Shown here one piece after another: positions 1 through 11,263 of a stretch of 64,000 bases of DNA (within the stretch, counting starts at the first letter, position 1; each line of letters begins with the position of its first letter). The position numbers and the translations under genes were made by a program. This DNA comes from Megaleporinus macrocephalus (taxonomy: Eukaryota; Chordata; Actinopteri; Characiformes; Anostomidae). The stretch is taken from positions 11,302,589-11,366,588 of the forward strand of contig CM038725.1 of the NCBI GenBank assembly GCA_021613375.1, given 5' to 3'. The notes beneath the pieces were generated by a model, which was not told the DNA's origin, made no database searches, and saw only the letters and a program-made list of their open reading frames with translations.

Positions 1-767
1 CATAAGCACACTGTTAAACCAGACAACATCAAGATTGTTTAGATATACACCATTTTTAGAGTCAAATAAAGCATTTTGGCCAGTCTTAGTACAGATAATT
101 TGGCTTACTTTCTCAGTGTTTGTTCAGTATTTTGTTCAATCATTAACGTTATGAAAGAACTCCCCTACATGGGTCTATTTGTGAAGGACACTTTAGCACA
201 GTTTGTTGTTATTTTTTTCTTGTCTGTGTTTTATTGAACTCACCTTATGCTGGTTTTATTGGAAGATAAAGTAGCCAGCTCCAATCTGCCTCCTCTCTCT
301 CTTCTTGTGGTAAGTTATGGCCATATTTCCCCGGTCCTGCAAAGTAAGGGAAAAATAGAGTTCATAAATACTTTGCATTTCAAAGCTATAGCCAAACATT
401 TCTGGTTTTGGATGATCCTTATTGGTTTTCACAAGTGATGAAGAAAAAATGAGAAGTAAAAAAACTTCAAATGGTGCAGCTTGCATTCTGAATGTGCACA
501 GGTCCAAGTGTGAAGTTCTGAAGCTGAAATCACCATTTCAATTTCAAATATACTAACATATATACGGAGAGATGTCAGCTATGGGTCCGTGGCTGTCACC
601 TCCAAACATCTCATTGGCCGATAGTTCCCTAGAGCCCTACAGCTGTGCATTCTCTCATCAGACACACACACATACACACACACACACTCTCACACAGATA
701 CTGTTCTATTCACTTTTCCATCACACACCCTACAAAATGGCTTGGATGTCGACATCTATGAAAAAAA

Positions 768-815
<48 letters not shown>

Positions 816-3800
816 CTTATTTACAAACACACATCTGGTTTGGTATTTGGTTTATCTGCATAACCCAAATAATTGTTTATTTATTGTTTCAGATCATTTT
901 TAACATGCAAATATTTGATGGTTCATGGCAATCATACATATTGGCGCTACCTAATGGCCACCCTTTGTAATCTCTTCCCAAACTTGCACTATTTAAAACT
1001 GTAGTATGTCTTTTTATGCTTGTTTTCCCAGCATGCTTCTGTCTGAAAACAGGCTCAAAAATAGTGCAGTCTATGTCCACGTGATGTTTGCTTTCTGCTA
1101 GCTGATGTCAAAAGAAGAATGACAGATGTCAAGTTTTATTAGGCTACTGTGCTCAGCTACGCACTGGTTAAACTTGCTCAGGTCTCATGGCCAGTGGACA
1201 CTGGTCTGATACAAAGCCAATTTAGTTGTTAATACTTAATTTTCTAGTTCTCTTCAGGTTGAGTAGGTTTGGTTATAACACATTAATTACAACATAACAC
1301 CATCCTAATAAACACATCATCTGATCTCTTCCTAGTTTTACCTTGTCTAGTAATAATATTATAAACAGACTTGCGTAAATACACCACTATAAAATGTGTA
1401 TCAGTGATGAAAGAACACAAGGTCAAATTGTTATGAATCGCAAATTGGGTTTAATGAAATGATTCATGCATACAACACAGCAGTTTTATTCATTTTGCAT
1501 GTGACAAAAGAGACGAAGAGAGTTCATTTTTGGTGATGTCGTTTAAGGAGAGACTGTCGATAGAATGACTGTTTACCAATAAAGCCCCAAATAATTGAAG
1601 GATTTTACTCAATGACGTCAAACACAACCCAATAGAGTCTGGCACCGTTGTTTACACCAGACCTCGGCTATATTCACAGAAGCGGTCCTCACATTAGTCA
1701 CAACAGCTACGATGCACTTCCTCTCTCATGACATATTTCCTGTCTCTGCTTATAATTGGATGATGCTGAGCCCCCGTTTCTGGAAAAAAGCAGTGACAGT
1801 TCCCCTGCAAACTGATGAGGGGAACAGCACTGGTACCGAAGCAGCTAAGCAGGTCCGTGTGTTTGTCTAGCCTGCAGGATGTGTTTTTCTGGGCAAAATG
1901 TGGGTTTTTTTATTTATTTTTTTGCTCATGGTGTTGGCAGCCTGTGAGACCACCCAGCCCCCACCCCACCACCCCCAAAGGTTCCACAGCCTGGGTGTCT
2001 CGAGTTATTGCGTCTCCCTGCCAGCAGCCCAGCCCTGACAATCAGCGGCTACTGGGCTGTACGAGGGGCGACTGGTCTAGCATGGAACCAGGTATGATTC
2101 CCCACTGACAGTCTGCATCTCGTCTGCTGGATGAAAAACGAGAGCCCCGGCCCGCCACCCCCCTCCCCCTCCCCCTCCCCCACACTTACACACACACACA
2201 CTCACGCACTTGTGCTACACATTCACACATTCACATACAGGCACGCATTGGTGCCCAAAGCACATGAATGCAGAGCATGGATCATGGCCAGATACAAACA
2301 AAAGCACTTAGTGACCACTTCATGCGAGCACACAAAACATAGTTGAGTAATCACAGATGTCTAGGGAGAAGAAACTTTGTGTAGCAGTTGACGTGAACCT
2401 TGTACATGCCAATGCACTGGACAATAAAATGCACCTTGAATACTCTCGCCATAGTAACAGAATCTCATATTTCTGAAACTGATTGGAAGTATAGGAGCAG
2501 CAAATAAATTCCTTCCATTATGAATAACTTCCATTAATATAATGAGACTTTATTCTTAATTTCGGACCATTTCTATTCATTAAAAAAATGTATCAAAATG
2601 CAAACAGTGTCTGCCGTTTTCAAATTCTGTTAAAAAAAAAAAGACTGTACAATATCAATGAAATGCACCTGCCCTGTATGATAAAACAAAACCTTGCATT
2701 GCAGTAATGGAACAGCAACCCAGATTAGAGCACTTTATGATCGTAGCCAGTTTACAAAATGAGACTGACCAGACTACACTAAACTCCGATGTGTGTTCTA
2801 TTCAGAAAGCATGAAAATAATTGTGTCGGACGGTGTGTGCTATTATGTGGCTTGTTGGTTCCCCTTTGGCCACCGTCCATGCCCTGCCGTCTCATTTCCG
2901 TGACGTGCCAAGAGCAGGAGACTCCCTCATCTGCCTTTATTAGCCACTGACAGGCCTGACTTAACACATGCAGGAATTTAATTACACTCTTCTCATCTCA
3001 GTGTCTGGGGGGGTTCCACACATATGGTGTGTATAAGTGTGCGTGTGAGTGAGAGTGGGTATATGTGGGTGTATGCGAGAGTGGGAGGCAGGGAGTTTCG
3101 CAAAAACACCCCGGTAGCACACTTTCACACTAATTAACACTATTCAGACATCCTGGGGGTGCGACCACAAGATGTAGTCGGGAAGATATTTACACGCATG
3201 CACACCAACCCCCACAGCTAACTGGAAAGTGCATTTGAAGATAAACATGCAGTTGTACAAGCACACGTAGGTGTTGCAAGCGTATATGGGTTCTTGAGAG
3301 ATGTACACACCCTTGTGCTCTTGCACCTGACTAATTATAGCCAGGGGTATAGCCAGAACCTTGGGGTGGACAGGTTTGACCGAGTATTTTTAGTGGGGTA
3401 GCAAACTACTTGGAAAAAAATGATCAATGAAACAGCAGTAAGCATTCCTCTGTGCTTGTATATTAGACTATTATTAAAATAACTATTTTTATTTAACTGT
3501 TTAACCAGTTTTAAAATCAGCTGGAAGTTCTCAGCATAACAGAGCATAATGACAGAACTGTACTGGATTGATGTAGATGTATTTAGATGTTTGTAACTGT
3601 GTTTATCTATATTGTTGCATATTACCTGCTGATGTTAAGGTTTTGACCAGAGTTCACTCTTCTGTGTGCTCAGTAGGCTATAAAGCACTGACGAGCTAAG
3701 TATTGCAGGCATTATCGGATTCTTATAATGTATCGGTAACTAAACTGATAGCACATTTACAGAGTATGTAATGTAAGATTTTTTTTCTAAAGCTTTACTG

Positions 3801-4023
3801 ATAAATGGAGTGGGCAGGGTGGTGGTCATATGTTATACTAAGATGGTGCTGGCCACCCCGACCATACCTGGGCTGTACCTTTAATTACAGCAAAGAATTT
3901 TTACTAATAGTTTTAACTTTCTTAAACTGCATGGATATTCCATTACCAATCTTAAGACTTTATTCAATAAACTCTATGAATTATTTTATATTTTTTAAGG
4001 GGTGAATACAATGAGAAGCTAAT
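1..4023. other. Intergenic DNA, no gene seen
   Basis: No ORF here resembles a known protein; the longest ORFs are driven by CA and TA repeats or are short. Contents: a CA repeat near 661-690, poly-A then AT repeat at 761-812, a palindromic CRE TGACGTCA at 1613-1620, a C-rich then CA-rich stretch near 2156-2230, and a GT-rich patch near 3025-3085. tmem161b, the next gene expected from human synteny, is not visible. Confidence 0.6.
761..812. repeat. Poly-A followed by (AT)n
   Basis: A run of about 25 A (761-785) passes directly into about 14 AT units (to 812). This pattern is often left by a retroelement tail, but no element body is recognisable to the left. Confidence 0.9.
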
Positions 4024-4026
4024 GTG

Positions 4027-4066
4027 TGGGCCCACATATATGGGCCCCTAAGTTTAAGGGGTTAAC
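4027..4066 (-). repeat. Repeat motif copy 1 (GTTAACCCCTTAAACTTAGG...)
   Basis: The reverse complement reads GTTAACCCCTTAAACTTAG and then a GGGCCCATATATGTGGGCCC block. A related motif in opposite orientation lies at 4940-4981. It includes the perfect 12-bp palindrome TGTGGGCCCACA at about 4025-4036. Probably the end of a short DNA element; family unknown. Confidence 0.4.
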
Positions 4067-4940
4067 ATCATTACTGATCAGCACCCGCAGCAGCCAACGT
4101 GATCAAAAGACTGTCTCTGTTGAGAGGTGAATTACACCAGCCCATTTGGTCTGGATAGCATGTTCTGGAGCTGTTCAGCCAATGTGTCCATGCCTCGCTG
4201 CCACTTCCCCATGTAAGACCTTGTCTTCTCTAAAGCTCCCTTCAATACTGAATTCTGAGGCCTCCAAAGAAGCCCATTACCACATGACTGTAGGTGTGGG
4301 CGCCAGTGGTAAAACCATGCGGTGCACATTCCGGGAAGAGAAGCAGAAAATGAAGCCCATGCTTTGTCTGCACTTCCCTGCTCCCTTTCACCCCTAGCAA
4401 TTACCTGTGAGAGCTACAATAGTGCCCGGCCTTGGTCTTTACATCACCATGCATGGGAGATATGCGCCTATCCTTTTCCCCCTTTTTATCGTTCTTTTTG
4501 CCACCTAACTCCACTTAGAGATGTTCTCGGAGCATGCATGGCCACCATTGTGGTATGCCTGCGTATACGCTCTCAATTGAATACGAGTGCGCATGTATGC
4601 ACGAATCCGCATTTTGTAGAAGCGTGTGCACGCATTGATGCGGGAGCAGTACATTAGTGCTCATTTTGTGCATGCTTGCCACAGTGGTGCCACTAGGGCT
4701 TGTGGAGATGAAAGCAAAATGCAAATGGTGTCTGCGCTCGCCACGTTCCCCCCGTTGTAAGCAGACACCTCTGAAATAATTAAGACACTGGAGTGGATGG
4801 GGCCCGGGGTAGGGGGAAGTGCGGGCGGCTTCTTGGCTTCAAATGGCCCGAGCTGGAGAGGAAAAGCCTCAACAGGGCTGCGATACAAAAGCTGAAGTCT
4901 TGACTGGACTTCAAAATATATAGCCAGAAAACAGAGATTG
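4067..4940. other. Intergenic DNA between the two related repeat motifs
   Basis: About 870 bp of mixed composition lies between the inverted motif copies. Several ORFs of 65-111 codons occur on both strands but overlap each other and match nothing known. No gene called. Confidence 0.5.
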
Positions 4941-5057
4941 CTAGCCCCTTAAACCTTGCGGTATCATACATGGGCCCATATTAATTTTAAGAAAAGTTTG
5001 AAGCATTGGTTTTAAGGAGTAATAACCAAATAGTATGGTTAGGGTTCAAAGGGCTAG
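4941..5057. mobile_element. Candidate 117-bp MITE with imperfect terminal inverted repeats
   Basis: The left end CTAGCCCCTTAAACCT and the reverse complement of the right end CTAGCCCTTTGAACCC match at 13 of 16 positions. The left end also matches the motif at 4027-4066. No coding capacity. I see no clear target-site duplication, so the family is unassigned. Confidence 0.4.
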
Positions 5058-7242
5058 GGCTGTTCTGTCTGCTTCAAGAGTCTGTCAGTGTCAAGAAAGT
5101 GCCTAGCATTATCTAACAGCAACCGCCATCTATTAGCGATACGGGCATGGCATCGTCACCTTTAGCATAAGTCAGATTAGGGACGCATGGATTTGAATAT
5201 AGATGCAATAGCTTACCCAGGTCCTAGCCACAGGCCAGGGCTCGGCACAGGACAAATAAATATTCATTCAGAATTTCCAGAGATCACATGGAGCCATAGA
5301 TGAATACGGAGTTGTGATAAAACGCATGGTATTCCACCCTGTGTTAGAGGACGGCGCGGGTGTTGCACAGGATAAGGTGCGGCTGCTGCTCACCATGAGC
5401 CGTTCGCATATATAGCTGACAGTAATGGAGAGGAGGGCCAATCTGTGCATGCAAATGAGGCGCTCAGCATGCACAGCATCATGCGACGGCAGCTAATTTT
5501 GTAATTGTAAGGCGAGGCCGCGCCAGCGGACATTTTAGGTCTACCCTCTTCCGCATGCTTACCACTGCCTAAGCCCTTTAAGATGGTGGCACCTTGAAGG
5601 AAGCAGTGCTGCTGCACTGAGGCAACCCCAACCTTCTCCTCTGCCCCAGATCATGGGCAGATCGAGGGGCACCTCTGCTTGCCCTTACCTCCAGCATCAA
5701 TTTTTAATCCCCCCATCCTTCTAATAAGGATATTAAGCGGGCAGCTCTGGGCGTCCCCCCCCTCCCCTTCGGCTCCGCATATATGTATGAGGCGGCGCTC
5801 ATCAAATCTACATAAAAGCCAGTGATTCTAATGTAAGCACAGTGACGTGAGGCACTTGCCGTTTTCAGCGTGTGACGTGACAGGTGCAGGCCCTTAAATC
5901 ATTTAATTGCGGCGCTTCGCGTTTGCATACGGCGCCCCCTTCGCAAGTCGCAATAAAGCCAATTCACAGCATAGTTGACGTCCTTAAATCTGCTCGTTAG
6001 TTCTGTTCCACCTACATTTACCACTGCAGGTAATTAGGCCTTTTGTGGGGCTGCATTTTAAGCAGTAAAACGTGCTAAATTGTAATATTATATTTGTCTA
6101 ACCCTCACAAGTCGGCTCGTACTAGTGAATACTCCCCCACCCAAATCTTGCCTATGCCTTTTTGAAGCTCTGAAATAGGTTGTATTACAGGAACCATGCC
6201 TTCTTGATGTACAGGAATAGGTTGTATTACCTTTTTAAAAACAGGCCTACGCTCTGCTGCCGGTTATTTGTAATTAATACAGCTAAATAATTCATCGGCA
6301 TGAAATGTATTATTTAGACTCTTTCATCTGACAAGTTTGAAGGGTATTTCAATGCAATTATAGTAATTTATTTATAACAGGAGGGCATTTGCATAATCTG
6401 AATTCAGCAGACTGCAGCAGAATTCAAATGGACAGTCAGCCAGCCAGCTTCACTTGAACACTATAAATCTAGCGCTAACACATTCATGCAGCCTCACGCC
6501 TGTACTGTCGACAGTATTTGTGTTTCAGAGCAACGTTCTGATTACAAGGCTGCAAATATATATTAACAGTTATCACAACGCAGAGCTGGCGTAATAGAGC
6601 GACAGATATTTAGGCCGGAACAGCGTAAGCACTTAAAAAGAGCTAAATCATTCAACGAGACTGTGTCAGGTTTGCTCACCTGCTCAGTATCTGTTGAGTG
6701 TATTGAGCCGATTGAGCTTTTACCATGAGTTGCCTTTATCTCTTTCTAAAGAGGTGCTTCCAGGGAAGGTAATTAATACTAACACTGAAAAGAACAGGGA
6801 TAAAAGCTGAACTATCAGATATCCGAAAGGGGAAGGTTTGATCATTTAGATGAGTGAATAACCAGAAGACCATACTTGTACATTTTCTAAATCTATGGGC
6901 CTATATTGCTATTTCCAGCTGTGATACGAACACGTACATTAACTGTTTGCTGTTCAAACACAAGATTATACTACTGTCCCATAAACTGTGCACTTCATAC
7001 ATATATTTTGCTGGTATTAAATCGCCTGCAGTGTTCTTCAATGTTCTTTGAGGAGTGGAGAGCATCACATCAAATGAAAAAACATTTTGCATCGCCCCGG
7101 TGTGATGAATCAAGATTTGGCCAAAGGGAGATGGAGTACTGGGGCGTTGTGTAACACACGTTGAGGGGGCGAATGACACACATGACTGTTTTACGCATGC
7201 TTGCTGGCTTGCTCTCACATACACTCACCACACACAACGCCA

Positions 7243-7246
<4 letters not shown>
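5058..7246. other. Intergenic DNA with a conserved-element-like core (about 5640-6720)
   Basis: From about 5640 to 6720 the sequence is repeat-free, of balanced composition and dense in homeodomain-type TAATTA/ATTAAT words (for example near 6032 and 6270) and POU-like words (GCATAATC near 6390). It has no coding potential. This is the texture of vertebrate developmental CNEs, but without alignment it is only a suggestion. A 14-bp direct repeat ATAGGTTGTATTAC occurs near 6175 and 6217. Confidence 0.35.

Positions 7247-7290
<44 letters not shown>
7247..7290. repeat. (CT)n(CA)n compound microsatellite
   Basis: About 17 CT units followed by about five AC units. The two ORFs that cross it are repeat artefacts. 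Confidence 0.95.
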
Positions 7291-7291
<1 letters not shown>

Positions 7292-8223
7292 TTCATTTTG
7301 CACATGAAGCCTCATTCATACAAAATCAAGACCTAACCGAGATACATATACGCTCATGTACACACATGCATACGCACACCCTCTTTCGCCTACTGCCAGC
7401 ATGCGCACTGTGAGCTCACCTCCTGTTGCCACAGCGACACCAACCAATGGGAGAAGCAAGGCACATGTGACAAGGACCTGAGAGAAAGGGGGGGCGGAGT
7501 TATACACAGCTTCCCACAGCATTCTGCCTGTTTAAGATGTCTACTCCAAACCACCTTGCCACTTTGCTTAGAAACTTAGCTTAGCACTATACCGTCACCC
7601 ACAAGCAGCTGGGAACAGATACATGCCCACGAGAAGCCAATAATATCTCTGCACTTGCAGTGTACTGACATCTACAAACTAGAAGATGTCTAGCTCAAAG
7701 CAACACGTTTACTATAAATCAGTACTGTCTCTGAAAGCAAAATAGAATACAAATGATTGAGATGCTTTCCTCTAACGGCTCACAAATTAAAAGCACAGAT
7801 TAGGCCCCAAGACCTCACAGCACAGAAAACACCTTAATGCAAGGAGGAATTTGTCCTTATTGCAAGTAAATAATATTAGAGATGCAGCATTTCTGTAAAA
7901 GTGCTCTATATGCCTAATTCATAGCCCCAATTCAAGAAACACATATTGTAATATATATACATGGAATAGTGTCTAGAAAAATAACATATTTAACATGCAA
8001 TAACTGGAGGTGTTATATCTGCTGACATTTATTACACCCTAAGAAAGTTCTTCAATGGTTCTTCAGTAAATGCAGTTGTTATAGAGTTATGATTTGAAAT
8101 GCATAAATATATAATGTGGTTAAATGGTTCTTTAAATGCTCTCTCTCTCTCTCTCTCTTTTTAAGTGCTTATGTTAAAACATGTATATAATAAATATTTG
8201 GCTCTATATATAACCACTGACAT

Positions 8224-8226
<3 letters not shown>
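7291..8226. other. Intergenic DNA, nothing recognised
   Basis: No coding or RNA signal seen. A short CT repeat lies at about 8140-8158. Confidence 0.6.

Positions 8227-8294
<68 letters not shown>
8227..8294. repeat. (TA)34 microsatellite
   Basis: Uninterrupted alternating TA for about 68 bp. Likely polymorphic and able to extrude a cruciform. Confidence 0.95.
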
Positions 8295-8295
<1 letters not shown>

Positions 8296-11016
8296 CTCAA
8301 CCTATGTAAAAACATTTCCTTATAGAACCAGAATAGGTTCTGCTATGTGGTTGAATATAGATAGAAGCATTTTTACTATAGTATAATATGTTGCCATTGA
8401 GAGGGTCCATCTTAAGCTGAATTTAAATTGGAACGGCAACACTTGGTGTTAGGCTAAATTCTGATTACAGGCCAGCGGAGACTTTCTGGTATCAAAGCCA
8501 GAACAGCAGTCCAGACAGGAGGCCTTGCAGTTGAGGGAAGTGGAGTAGTCCAAAATATGAAGATTGCTCACCCAATGAATACTGATAAGCTGCCTCGGTC
8601 GCCATGGTTATACAACTCAGCCAATCAAAAGACAGGAATTTTTTTCTCGCACTGTAAATGTGCCCAAGACACACACACACATGCAGACACAATCAAGCAA
8701 ACCTTTCACACAGGATAGCCTACTGGGTGAATATTCATACATTTACAGGCCAGTCTGAGCTTTGTGAGCCACATACATAACAGCCACATATTCACATCAG
8801 AGAGACTCAGAATGAGAAGATGGCAATCTTCATCTCATTTCTCGCCTTAAAAAAATAATTCAGGGCAAACCCAGTGAAATGAAATCTCCTCCGAATCTTA
8901 CATGACAGCCATGAAAAGCACCTGGCCGAGGTAGATCCTCATAAACCTGAACTGAAATTCCAGCATGCATTTTTTTTAAGGAGCATGTCACACCAGCAGC
9001 TATTCTACACAGGCCACATACTGCTTTTGCAGAATGCTGATATCCTTGAGAAACGTGACCCATTTCTATCACTCAAAGCATGTGGCACTGCAATAATGAA
9101 AGACTACTTCAAATATGATTTGCAGAGATTCCAGACCACTCACAACCTTTCTGCAGTACATCCCTGCATTAAATTGCAGTGGTGACATTTTGAATAGATT
9201 GAGTGACTTTCTCACCCCTGTTGCCTACAAGGCTTGCTTTGAATAGACAAAAATGAAGGGCCAGCCAGCCAGACCTTAAAGGTGGAGGAAAAGAAAAAAA
9301 AAGAAGATAATAAAACATCATATAAATAAAATAAATAAAAACAGAAGTGAGGATTGCAGACAAGATCAGACATATGTATAAAGGAACTCAGCGTTTGCCT
9401 GGTAGGGCTAAGACTTTAAACGCGGTAAGTACACCTGCTGTTCTGGAGTAAAATAGTAATAATAATAATAATAAAAATTATTTTTCTGAAGTGTAAAAAA
9501 AAAACAACAACAAAAAGGCCACCTCAGCAACCTCTTCTACACTCCCTCACAAGTGCAACCCAGCGAGGAAATTTAGCTCCACCACTTAACTCGGTTCAAG
9601 TTCTTAACACGACGGTGACATGTGGAGTCCTGAAAACAATGAAATCTATTCAAAAGACTTTTAGAGGAGAATTTCTCTGGGCGGTGAATTGCGCTCATTC
9701 ACTGTAAGGCTGTTGTCTGATTTTTTTTTTCTTTCTTTTATTCTTTCTTTCTCTGAGGCATTGGCTAATGGTGCGATACTGAAGGCTTTCTCTAAATGAA
9801 AGACACTTTGGTTTGTCCCGGTTGGGACAAAGATAAGTATTTTTTACATGTATTTATTTTTCGTGCGGAATGAAGCCCAACTACAATAAATACTTGTACT
9901 ATTAATAGCAGTGCTAAAGTAATTAACAGTGCTAATCGATTTAATTATTTTGTATACATTTATTATATTTTATTTTTATTATTTTTGTTTATTTATTATT
10001 ATTTATTATTTTTTATTTTTTTTCTAGCTACTGAAGTTCGTTGTGATTGTGCTTTAGCGTCAGTTAGGCCTGTTTAAACGGCGCCAGGCTCGTGTGGATT
10101 CGTCTTCTCGGTTGAGCAGATTATATTTTAAGCGCCATGCAGTTGTGATAATGTAAGCAATATGAAAGGCCGTCAGGGCCAAATAAAGGGAAATAAAAGC
10201 CGGGGGGAGGAAAAAAAATCTCACACTTCTCAAGTTCAAATACAAATGCGAGCACAATGGTGGGTGATGTCATCTTTTCACCAAAGCCTCCTTTAGTCCG
10301 CAGCCTCTGAAGGAGAACAATAAAATAGGCTACTTTAATAAAGAATAAAAAACACACACACAGACCAAAAAAAAAAATAAGCCCCTGTGTGCGTCAGGCT
10401 GCCCACGAGGCCTGCAGCAGCGGCACCAAGCCCATGTGCGCGTGATTCCGCTCTGTGGGGCCAAGTCTCGCCTCTCCTCCTCTCCTCCTCTCCTCTCCTA
10501 AAGGGATGCAGATGAGTCTGGTGCACTTGACGTCTTTTTATGACCTGTGTCGCCCCCATCTCTCCACCACTCCCCCCCTCCCTCCCTTACTCCCCGCCGC
10601 ACCCCCACCCACCCCCCAAACCCAGACCCCTCAAGCTCTGTCTGTCATATCCGCGTTGGCCTATGGCGCTGAGCGTGGGAACGGCAGCGGCCGCCCGTTC
10701 ACAGCTCCTGCGCTCCGTTTAACGGAATCCATTAAAGGAGGAGTGAGACACCCCCGCCACACACACCACCACCACCCCCCCCAGCACAGACCACAGACAC
10801 ACACACACACTTTTTGTCAGCTCCGTATATGTCCTAATTATTTGTGTTCGGGGGTGCCAGCGGACGTGGCCTGCTGGACCAAAAACGGGCGAGAGAGCGA
10901 GCTGAAATGGAAAAGGTGGGGGGGCGCACGTGGCTCAGTTTGCAGCTTTTTTTTAGTTGGGAAAAAAAGGAAAGTAATATTGCAAATTAAGGAACTCGAT
11001 ATGAGTACATGTTTGC

Positions 11017-11056
<40 letters not shown>

Positions 11057-11176
11057 CCAGGCCAAACTTTTCAGTCATAACAATCATAACATACTCTTCT
11101 TTTTCTTTCTTTTTTTTTTTTCTTTCATAAACGTCCTTAAAAAAGTTGTGGGGCATCCACTGGGTCCGATGAGCCT
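8295..11176. other. Intergenic DNA flanking mir-9 on its 3' side, with conserved-element-like blocks
   Basis: Blocks near 8840-9260 and 9600-10320 are repeat-poor and mixed in composition, resembling conserved non-coding DNA or exons of the mir-9 host transcript. Between and after them are simple runs: AAT near 9451-9470, T-rich near 9960-10025, C-rich near 10560-10620, CA near 10797-10812 and TA at 11021-11053. A 252-codon plus-strand ORF (10455-11213) ends inside mir-9 and is judged spurious. No splice structure of a host lncRNA could be fixed. Confidence 0.35.
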
Positions 11177-11189
11177 GGAGGCAGTTTTT

Positions 11190-11211
11190 ACTTTCGGTTA
11201 TCTAGCTTTAT
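11190..11211 (-). ncRNA. Mature miR-9-3p (miR-9*)
   Basis: The 22-nt arm begins ATAAAGCTAGATAACCG and ends AAAGT, identical to vertebrate miR-9-3p. It pairs with the 5p arm with the usual 2-nt offset. miR-9-3p is itself functional, for example against coREST in mammals. Confidence 0.96.
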
Positions 11212-11225
11212 GACGACCAACACAC

Positions 11226-11248
11226 TCATACAGCTAGATAACCAAAGA
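11226..11248 (-). ncRNA. Mature miR-9-5p
   Basis: The 23-nt arm begins TCTTTGGTTATCTAGCTG and ends TATGA, identical to the miR-9-5p conserved in bilaterians. Seed (2-8) is CUUUGGU. Confidence 0.97.
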
Positions 11249-11263
11249 TAACAACTCGCTTCC

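Larger units (their letters stand above)
11177..11263 (-). ncRNA. mir9: mir-9 precursor hairpin (mir-9-2 type)
   Basis: On the minus strand a stem-loop of about 87 nt carries both miR-9 arms. The 5' flank GGAAGCGAGTTGTTATC and the 14-nt loop GTGTGTTGGTCGTC agree with human mir-9-2 (loop GTGTATTGGTCTTC) and not with mir-9-1 or mir-9-3 loops. miR-9 is an abundant neural microRNA controlling progenitor proliferation and neuronal differentiation through targets such as hes genes. It lies 16.5 kb downstream of the mef2c stop and on the same strand, as in mammals, where it is hosted by LINC00461. Host exons were not identified. Confidence 0.97.

Noticed and set aside
1..10000. tmem161b exons, expected next to mir-9-2 from human synteny
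   Set aside because: No ORF or short translated block resembles this protein. The gene, if linked, is outside.
10455..11213. 252-codon plus-strand ORF, the longest in the window
   Set aside because: It runs through C-rich, histidine/proline and TA-repeat (IYIYIY) sequence and ends inside the mir-9 hairpin on the opposite strand. Low complexity and no homology.
11177..11263. A plus-strand microRNA from the same hairpin
   Set aside because: The antisense hairpin also folds, but loop, flank and arm identity all match mir-9 on the minus strand, the same as mef2c. No reason to call a second gene.
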